Shown: one piece after another, positions 8,314 through 16,800 of the stretch
Position numbering within the stretch: position 1 is the first letter of the stretch
How the letters are laid out: every line of letters starts with the position of its first letter
Assembly (NCBI RefSeq): GCF_000295095.1
Contig: NZ_JH806632.1
Span: 1,009,925-1,073,924, forward strand
Length of the DNA: 64,000 nucleotides
Origin: Actinomyces timonensis DSM 23838
Lineage (GTDB): Bacteria > Actinomycetota > Actinomycetes > Actinomycetales > Actinomycetaceae
Reading direction: 5' to 3'
Translations under genes and position numbers: made by a program
The notes under the pieces: generated by a model
Told to the model about the DNA's origin: nothing
The model's input: the letters and a program-made list of their open reading frames with translations, nothing else
Databases searched by the model: none

Positions 8314-9615
8314 TCAGGCCTCCGTTGCCGCGAGGACGCGGCGCAAGCCGGAAGAGTCGACCCTGGGCACTCCACCGAGAGCACCGACGAGGTAGCGCTT
8401 CTCCTTGTTGCTGCCCCGGCGCAGATCGGTGAAATCAGCCAACGAGTAGATGATTGAGGAACCGTCGTCATCCTTCTCGCAGAACCATGCCTCCGCCGCC
8501 TCAAGCCTGGGAGTCGGCGCATTGCCCAGCAGCGAGGCGTCATGGGTGGTGGCGATGAGCTGGGCGCCGGTCGTGTTGAGATCCGGGTCTTGGAACATCT
8601 CGATCAGCGCGGCGGTGAGGTGGGGATGAAGGCTCGCGTCAAGCTCGTCAACGACGAGCACTCCCCCGCGCCGCAAGGTATCGACGGCAGGGCCAGCGGT
8701 CGCGAGCCAGGTGAGGGTGCCCTCGCTCTGAGCGCCAAGACCTAGACGGCACTCCGCACCGTCAGGACCACGATGGATAAAGGCGAGAGAATGGCGGAGC
8801 CGGCGAAGCAGCTCGTCGGGGATCTCAGCATCCTCGCCCTGAGGGCGGCCGATCAGCGAGCGGATCTCCTCCAGCACCTTCGGGTGGACCTCCTGCTCCT
8901 CGAGCTCGACGCGAAGGACCCCCAGGTCCGCCATCTGGGCGAGCACAGCGGTTGCGTTGGTCCACATCTCGGGGGCTTTGGCGAGCCGGGTTGTCAGCCA
9001 GCGGATCCGCGCGAGCCTCTCTTCGTCTGTGTGATGGATGAACGAAGTGGCGCGCAGCGCCTGAACAAGAGGGAAGAGGGTCTCGTGGTGGTAGCGGAAG
9101 GCCACAGCGAGGAAGAGGTCATCCACACCCGTGAGCTTCTTGACCTCACGATTGGGGCCGCGAAGAGAGGAAGCCGTTGAGACCTCCAAGGGGGCGTCCG
9201 CGTTCGCCTGGCCCCGCGTGAAGACCTTCTTCCATCGCGCGCCGACCTCCCAGAGTTCCTCACTCGAGATACCCCAGGCCTCAGCCTTGAGCGTGTAGGA
9301 GAAGCGCCGCTCATCGGCGGTGAACTCGAGTCGGTAGGTGGTGGGCTCCGCGGCATCCGGCCTGAACCTGTCTGGCTGGTGGAGGATGCCGCGCCGACCG
9401 TCGATCGCGCGGCGCAGCACCTCAAGGGCATCAAGCAGGGTCGACTTGCCGGACGCGTTGGCGCCGTAGATCGCGGCCACGCGCTGGGTCTCCTGGATCC
9501 AGGAGGAGCCAGGCTTGGGGGTGAGGGTCTTCAGGGACGGGCGGACGAGATCGAGGACGGCCTCGTCCGTGAAGCATCGGAAGTTGGTGACAGAGAATGC
9601 CAGCAGCATGCTCAC
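8314..9615 (-). CDS. RloA/AbiLi-like AAA ATPase (433 aa)
   Basis: An ABC/SMC-like ATPase of the overcoming-lysogenization-defect/AAA_21 type. The Walker A motif is at residues 51-59 (GANASGKST), directly after an RF/RN..F N-terminus (SVTNFRCFTDEAVLDL). The C-terminal signature and Walker B are represented by GVLVVDELDASLHPHL, followed by an IATTHDASLLG D/H-loop. The long middle, about residues 90-290, should be the family's helical insertion. The start is GTG at 9615, or the ATG two codons later at 9609. It is transcribed first in the pair and feeds RloB with one base between the genes. In AbiL and related systems the ATPase senses infection and controls the Toprim effector. That role is inferred here. 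Confidence 0.85.
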   Translation of the reverse strand: MSMLLAFSVTNFRCFTDEAVLDLVRPSLKTLTPKPGSSWIQETQRVAAIYGANASGKSTLLDALEVLRRAIDGRRGILHQPDRFRPDAAEPTTYRLEFTADERRFSYTLKAEAWGISSEELWEVGARWKKVFTRGQANADAPLEVSTASSLRGPNREVKKLTGVDDLFLAVAFRYHHETLFPLVQALRATSFIHHTDEERLARIRWLTTRLAKAPEMWTNATAVLAQMADLGVLRVELEEQEVHPKVLEEIRSLIGRPQGEDAEIPDELLRRLRHSLAFIHRGPDGAECRLGLGAQSEGTLTWLATAGPAVDTLRRGGVLVVDELDASLHPHLTAALIEMFQDPDLNTTGAQLIATTHDASLLGNAPTPRLEAAEAWFCEKDDDGSSIIYSLADFTDLRRGSNKEKRYLVGALGGVPRVDSSGLRRVLAATEA

Positions 9616-9689
9616 ACCCTATCTTAAGTGACGCTATTGCGGAAAATTTTTCCTCATCTAGTGCGATATTGGCGTCGCGCTCCGCCCGC

Positions 9690-9756
9690 TCAGTGCCGGC
9701 TCAGCGCCGACTCCGAGCAGGCCTCAGTGCGAGCTCACTGCGAGTTCAGCGCGTCG
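9690..9756. repeat. 11-bp iterons 3' of the decayed S8 gene
   Basis: TCAGTGCGAGC-like units start at 9690, 9701, 9712, 9724, 9735 and 9746, and the stop codon of the S8 copy (TCA on this strand at 9757) continues the phase. Units vary at two to five positions. The same pattern stands at the end of the intact S8 gene (13845-13877). Confidence 0.6.
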
Positions 9757-12700
9757 TCACTCGTCGGCGCTGCCATGGGCTGCCGCGCTCCGGCGACGGC
9801 GCCACACGAGAGCCGCGCCGGCGAGCGCCGCAGCGGCGGCCAGGCCGAGCATCCCCGGCACATCGGCACCGGTGCTGGCGACCTTCCCCGCGTTCATCGG
9901 GGGCCGCCCCGTGGCGGGAAGACCAGCGTCCTCCGAGACACCGGGCCCCGGCAGCGGGACGGGCATCTGGCCCGGCTGGCTCGGGCGCACGCCCGGACCC
10001 GAGCCACCGCCAGTGCCACCGCCGGAACCACCAGAGCCGTCGCCCGACGGCGGCTGCTCCTGGTAGGCGATCGTGATCGTCACCTGGCGGGTGACAACCC
10101 GCCCGGCGGCATCCGTGGCCACCAGCGTGACCGCGTTCGCCCCCTCAGTGAGGACCGTGTTCGGCGCCAGCGACAGCGTCGTGTCGCCCGCGGCGGTGGC
10201 GGAGCCGTCGTCGGTCACGGAGTAGTTCTCCAGGACCTTCGCCGCCACGGCGGCCTGATCGGCCAGCGCCCCGCGGTCGACGGTCACCGTGGCCAAGTCC
10301 GGCCCGTTGATGACCGCGTCGGCGTCCACGACGACGGGGATGGTCGCCGTCGTCGTGTTGCCCGCGAGGTCCGTGGCCGTCACGACGACGACGTGCGCCC
10401 CGGCGGTCATATCCGCCGTCGGCACGGGGATGCTGAGCGAGCCCGCGTCCGCCGAGTCAGTCGCCTCGGCGAAGGGAGTCCCGGGAGCGGCCTCCCCGGC
10501 GCCAGCGGCGGCAGCATCGCCCGCAGCGTTCCCAGCGCCAGCATCTCCGGCAGCGGCAGCGGCGCCTCCGCCGGCCCCTCCCGCAGCGGCGCCCTCGGCG
10601 GCCTCGGCGGCCTCAGTTCCACCGGCGCCGGCGGCGGCCTCGGCGCGCCCGTGCGCGTGGCCGTGGCCGTCGTCGCCACCGTGGCCGTGCCCGTCGCCGT
10701 CCGCCTGAGGGCGGCCCACGGGGGCCAGCACGGCCTCGACGTCGGTGCGCTGCTTGGCGCGCGCCGTCGCCGCCGAGCCCAGCGCCTTGCCGTCCACGCT
10801 CACCTCCAGGGAGGCCAGGTGGGAGTCGGTGGCGGTGGCGCTCAGCTCACGGCGGTCGCGGATGACCTCGCCGTCCTTGACCCCGGACAGGGTGGCGCCG
10901 GGCGCCTCCTTGTCCACGTGGACGGGGATGGTGGCGCGCACGGCGTTGTAGACCTCATCGGTGGCGTCGACGAGGATCGTGTCCCCGTCCTTGACCGCGA
11001 GGCTCTCCGCGAAGTCGCGCTTGTTCACCTTCGCGCCGGGGTTGTTGTAGCGGTGGAAGTCCGCCGCCATCTCATTGTTGAGGCGCAGCTTGTAGCCCCA
11101 CCCGTCGTCGGAGATCGTTCCCTTGAAGTCCACGGAGTCGGCACTCGTGTACAGCTCGCCGCCGTAGAGGACCGGCTCGGTGAAGTCGATCGAGGGCGGC
11201 TTGATGTCGACGTAGAGGTTGATGAGGGACTCCACGACAACCTTCCCGGCGGCGTCGCGCGCGACCATGCGGAAGGTGCTCATGCCCATGGGCGCGGGCA
11301 GGGGCACGGTGAAGGTGTCATCGTCGGCCATGGTGGCGCTGATGGGCGTGCCCTCGGTGAGCTTGCCGTCCTCGGTGGCGCGCGAGGCGGGGATGAAGTC
11401 GATGCTCGCCACTCCCCCGCTCGTCGTTCCGCGCGCGTTGAAGACGCCGTCGGCGGTGCGATCGGTATTGGCGGAGGTGAGGTAGCAGTTCCCGGCGGGG
11501 CTGCACTCGCCGTTGCTGATGGCGACGGTGGCCTCGGAGCGGGTCTCCCCCCGGCCCTTGATGGGGACGACCTTGTAGCCGGTGTTGGCGCCGTCGCTGG
11601 CGACGAAGCCGAGGTAGTTGGTCTCCCCGTCCACCGAGGCAGCCAGGGTGAAGGTGCCGTCGTCGTTGATGGCGACGGACTGGCCGTTCATGTTGAGCGT
11701 CATGCCCGAGGGCTTGGCCCGGTCGTCGGTCACCCGGCCGGTGACGTTGACGGTGCCGTCCGCTCCGAGGATGGCCTTGCCCTCCTCGTCGACGCCGCCG
11801 ATGTAGCGGCTGATGTTCTCGTCATCGCCGAGGTCGATGACCTGGTTCCCAGCCGAGTCCAGCACCGAGTATCGGATGGTGCGGGCGTTGCGCATGAGGA
11901 GCAGGCTGGGAATGGCGGAGTCGAGGTGACCGTCGCCGTTGGGGGACATGGCCCGGACGGTTCCCTTGCCGTCGTCGAAGGGCAGGACGGAGGAGGGCAT
12001 GGGGCCCACCAGCGCGGTGGTGTCCTCGACGGCGCCGGGCCCCCAGGTCTGGCCGGCGGGCTGGATGATGCTCTCGGCGTTCCAGTCGCCCACGAATCCC
12101 AGGTAGGGCACGACGAGATCGGGCGCCCCGGTGCTGGAGGCGAGCTTCGCCCAGCCCTCGATGAAGTGGGTGGAGGCCGTGTCCGGGGACAGGGTGAAGT
12201 CCACGGTGGCGGTACCGCCCGCGGGGACGGTCAGCGCCTCGGCCGAGGCGCTGAGGGTCTCCGAGGACACGAGCGTGGAGGTGGCCTCGCCAGCGGCGTT
12301 GGTCTCCGTGATGACCTGCTGGGCGGGCACCGTGTAGGTGGCGTCCGCGTCACCGCGGTTGGTGAGGGTGACGGTGAAGGTCCTGGGGGCGCTCACCTCG
12401 CGCAGCGCCACCGAGGGCGAGCCGTCGACGGTCGCGGTCACAGGGGTGTCCAGGGCCTTGTCGATCTGCGCGAGCCCGGCGCCGACCTGCTGGGCCGGCT
12501 TGGCGGCCAGGGCGTCGCGCAGGGCCAGGCCCTCGCTGCGGCGCAGGGAGCCGGAGAAGAGCGTCACGTCCTCCAAGCCGCCCATCCCCGGGAAGAGCTC
12601 GCCGCCCTCCTCGGAGTTGTAGACGAGGACGCCGACGGCGCCGCGGGCCTGAGCCTGGGCGATCTTGTCCGCGTAGGCGTTCTCGCCGCGCTCGGCCAGC

Positions 12701-13655
12701 GCGACGGCCCCTGTGAGGTCGGCGCCGGCGGCGTAGTCCTCGGCGCGGCCCAGGCCCACGTGGATCAGGGGGTGGGAGCCCGTCAGGGTGGTGCCGGAGC
12801 CGAGCTGGTAGGCGAAGCGCAGGGCGCCATCCCCCCCGCCGAGGGTCCCGTGCGGGGCGGTGACGCGGGTGTTGTCCAGCGAGGCGACGGTCAGCGCCGA
12901 TCCGTGGACGGCGGGGTCGCCCACCGTCCCGTCGTCGAAGCGGCCGACGAGGTCCTGGGTCTCCTGGTTCGGGGAGAAGTTGAGTCCCTCGTTGCCCGCG
13001 GCGACGACGGTGAGCAACCGGCCTCACGCGCTCGCTCGATGGCGGTCCAGGCGCCGTTGGAGGAGTCGCGCACCCCGTTGGGGCCGCCCAGGGACATGTT
13101 GATGACGTCTGCGCCCATCTTCACCGAGTCCTCGATGGCGGCGATGATGTCCGAGTCACGGGCGTCGTGCTCGTGCGCGTCATTGGAGAAGACCTTCATG
13201 GCCAGCAGCTGGGCGTTGGGGGCGACGCCGTCGATGCGCCGCGACGTCTCGAAGTCGGGCTCGGCGCCCTGCGATCCGTTGGCGGCGGCGATGCCGGCGA
13301 CGTGCTGGCCGTGCTGCGACTCCGTCAGGTCGCGGATCTCGAAGGACTCATCGGCGTAGTTGTAGCCGTTGGGGACCTTGCAGGTGAACAAGCCGCCAGA
13401 GGGGTTGACCTCCTTGATGTTGGCCGCGCCGCAGTCGTCCAGGCGCAGGTCCGGGTGGGAGGGGTCGATACCGGAGTCGAGGACGGCGATGAGCGAGCCC
13501 GTGCCATCCGCCTTGTGGCTCTTGAGCGCCGCGGGCACGCCCTCGAGGTCTCGGGCGACGTGCTCGGTGGGGTGGTAGAGGCGCTCGCGGCGCACGGAGG
13601 CGACGGCGGGATCGGCGGCAGCGGCGCCAAGGCACGTGAGCGGGGAGAAGCGCAC
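9757..13655 (-). pseudogene. Decayed S8 subtilase, paralogue of the 1764-aa protease downstream
   Basis: Reading from GTG at 13655, the sequence follows the intact neighbour but carries four lesions. (1) After MRFSP it jumps to DPAVASVRRER, losing the signal peptide and propeptide. (2) A one-base deletion near 13015-13022 shifts the frame after IERAREAG; the downstream frame resumes with LTVVAAGNEG. (3) About 120 residues that hold the catalytic Ser motif GTSMAAP in the intact copy are missing between ALAAKP and QQVGAGLAQ (near 12480-12520). (4) About 230 residues are missing near 11790 (RYIGGVDEEG). The Asp and His regions (VLDSGIDPSH, SQHGQHVAGIA) remain, as do the C-terminal repeats and a VASTG/TM/RRRR tail. 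No active exported protease can be made. The frameshift could be a sequencing error; the in-frame deletions cannot easily be one. Confidence 0.88.
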
Positions 13656-13794
13656 AGATTGCTCCTGGATAACGGGGATAGGGGTGTCGCGGGCATCCGG
13701 CGCGGGCTCGTTGGGGACGAGGCGGACCCGCTTTTGCGATACCCATACTCATTATCTCGAAGGAGTCACAGCCGGGCTCGCGCGAGGCGTTGGG

Positions 13795-13822
13795 GCCGCC
13801 GCCTCTCCAGGAAGGCGGCGGC
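13795..13822 (-). terminator. GC hairpin downstream of the intact S8 gene
   Basis: A perfect 10-bp stem (13795-13804 with 13813-13822, arms GCCGCCGCCT / AGGCGGCGGC) with an 8-base loop, about 45 bases after the S8 stop codon. It has no T-tract, so it may stop transcription only in part or stabilise the 3' end. Confidence 0.5.
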
Positions 13823-13844
13823 GCCAACGGCCTGCCCCGCTCGC

Positions 13845-13877
13845 TCAGTGCGAGGTCAGTGCGAGCTCAGGGCGTCA
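13845..13877. repeat. 11-bp iterons at the end of the intact S8 gene
   Basis: Three in-phase units start at 13845, 13856 and 13867: TCAGTGCGAGG, TCAGTGCGAGC and TCAGGGCGTCA. The last begins with the complement of the stop codon. The tract mirrors 9690-9756 after the decayed copy, so it predates or came along with the duplication. Confidence 0.65.
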
Positions 13878-16800
13878 CTCGACGGCGCCACAGGAGCGCT
13901 CCACCGACGAGGATCGCCACGGCGGCCATGCCCAGGGCGCCCGCGGTGTCGGCGCCGGTGCTGGCCACGGCCCCCGCGTTCATCGGCGGCCGGCCGGAGG
14001 GCTGCCCCCCGGCGTCGACCACCTGGCCCGGCCGGGGCGGCGCAGCGGGCAGCTCACCGGGCTGGCTCGGCCGAGTCGCCGGCGCGCCGTCGGCCGCCGT
14101 GCCGCCGTTCCCGGAGCCATCCGCTGCGCTGGCCCCACCGCCCGGGCTGCCCGGGCCTCCCGGACTGCTCGTGGCGCCCGGCCCGGGAGTGGCGCCATTC
14201 CCGCCCCCTCCGGGCGAGGTCTGATCCGCCACGGAGATCGTGATGGTGACCTGGCGGGTCACGATCCGGCCGGCGGCGTCGGTGGCCACAATCGTCACGG
14301 TGTTCTCCCCCGGCGCGAGCACGGTGCCCGGCGCCAGCGACAGCGCGGTGTCGCCGGTGGCGGTGGCCGAGCCGTCGTCGGTCACGGAGTAGAGCGCGAG
14401 AACCTTCGCGCCCACGGCCGCCTGATCAGCCAGCGCCCCGGGCTCGACGGTCACCGTGGCCGAGTCCGGCCCGTTGATGACGGCGTCGGCGTCCACGACG
14501 ACGGCCCTCGACAGGGTGGTCGTGTTGCCGGCGAGGTCGGTGGCGGCCATGGTGATGACGTGGGTTCCCACGGCCATATCGGCCGTGGGCACGCCGATAT
14601 TGAGGGCGCCGGCGTCCGCCGAGCCGGTCTGCTCGGCGAAGAGCGCGCCCGGGCCAGCGGCACCGCCACCGGAACCGCCACCGGCATTGCTGTCGGCCGC
14701 GCCGTTCGCCCCGGCCGCGCCACCCTCGCCAGCGGCTGCCGGTCCCGCGCCGTCAGCGCCGGCTCCGGCCGCTGCCGCGGCATCCCCGCCGCCCGCCGCC
14801 TGGCCCGCCGGCGCGAGGACGTCCTCGACGTCGGTGCGCTGCCTGGCCCGGGAGGTGGACAGCGAGTCCAGCGCCTTGCCGTCCACACTCACGGACAGGC
14901 TGGCCATATGGGGGTCGGTGGCGGTGGCGGTCAGCTCGCGCTTGTCGCGGATGACCTCGCCGTCCTTGGCATCGAGGGCGGCCGCGGGGGCCTCCTTGTC
15001 CACGTGCACGGGGACGCCGGCCTGAAGCGAGTTGCCCAGTGCGTCCACTGCCCCGATGTACAGCGTGTCGCCGTCAGCAACAGCGAGGGACTCGGAGAAG
15101 TCGCGCTGGTTGACCTGCGCCCCGGGGTGGAACAGGCGGGTGAAGTTCGCCGCGACCTCGTTGTTGAGGCGCAGGGTGTAGCCCCACTGGTCGTCGGAGA
15201 CGGTGCCGGCGAAGGCCACGGTGTCCTGGTTCGTGTAGAGCTCGCCGCCGTAGAGCGCGGGCTCCGTGAAGTCCACCGACGGTGGCGTCACGTCCACGTA
15301 CAGGCTCGCGACCCCCTCCATCAGGGTCTTCCCGGCGGCGTCACGGGCAACGACCCGGTACTGGGTGACACCCGACGGCGCGGGCACGGCCGCCGTGAAG
15401 GTGCCATCCGCGGCGACGGTCGCCGTGATCGGCGTGTTCTCGCCGATGGCGCCGTTCTCGGCGGCGCGCGACCCGGGGGTGAGCTCGACACTCGCCACGC
15501 CGCCGCTGGTGGCGCCGCGCAGGGTGAGGACGCCGTCGGCGCTGCGATCGGGGGAGCTGGAGGAGATCTCGCAGATCATGTTCCGGGAGCACCCGCTGTT
15601 CGTCAGGCTGATGGACGGGGCCTCGGGCGCCTGCGCCCGGCCGGCGACAGGGACAGTGATCGCGGAGGTGTTGGCGCCGTCGTCCAGGGCGATGCCGAGA
15701 GACGTCGTGGAGGCGTCGATGGTCGTGGCGAGGCTGAAGGTGCCGTCGTCCTTGATGGTCACGCCCTGCCCGTTGATGGTGAGGATCATCTGCTCGGGCG
15801 TGGCGCGGTCGTCGGAGACGGTGCCGGTGAGGCTGATCGCGCCGTCGGCGCTGGCGATCACCTGCCCGGCCGCGTCAACGCCGCCGGTGAGGGTGACGGT
15901 CGGCGGGGTCGTGTCGCGGACGACGGTGACGGCGAACTCGTCGATGAGGGCGCCGTCGGCGCCGTAGCCGCGCACCATGACCGTGCCGGCCGGGTGGCTG
16001 CCGGCCAGGGTGGTGGCGAACTCGCCTCCCGCGAGGGGGGCGTCGGCGCCGTCGACCGTCACCCGCGTGATGTCCGGGGTGACGAAGCCGGTGATGGGGA
16101 TGTCCCGGGTCTCGTCGGCGCCGAGGATGACGCTGGCGGAGCCGAGGTGGCCGTCGACGGCGACGAACATCCCGGAGGAGGCGTAGATCGCGTGCTTCTC
16201 GGTGACGTTGTAGCCGGCGTCGATCGCGCTGATCGTCGCGTACGGCGTGGAGCCGGCGAGGGTGGCCGTCCAGGAGCCGTCCGGCTGCTTGGCGACGGGC
16301 GCGGTCGTGCCGTCGGCGAGGATCACCATGGGGTCGCCCATGAGCCCGGAGCCGGAGTCCGCCACGCTGAAGCGCACGGAGGTCTCGCTCTTGCCCAGGA
16401 TCGTGACGGTGGGCGCGGTGGTGTCGATCGCCAGGGGGAGGTCGACGGTCTGCCAGTCGTAGTCCTCGCTCAGGCGCGCGGAGACCCGGTAGGTGTACTG
16501 GCCGTCGGGCAGGGGCTGGACGGCTCCCGCCTGGGCGTTCCAGGCGGTGCCGTCGAAGGGCGCTCCCCCGTGCCCGAGCAGACCGCTATTGGCGGGGTTG
16601 GCGAAGCTCTGGCCCGTGTAGCGCTGGACGTTCTGCTCATCGCCCAGGTCGACGACCCGGTTGCCCGCCGCGTCGAGGACCTCGTAGTGGATGTCCCGAG
16701 CGTTGCGCATCATGACGAGCGAGGGCAGGGCGGCGTCCATCTTGCCGTCGCCGTTGGGCGACACGGCGCGGCGCTGGCCACCCGCGGCGGCGACGGGCAC

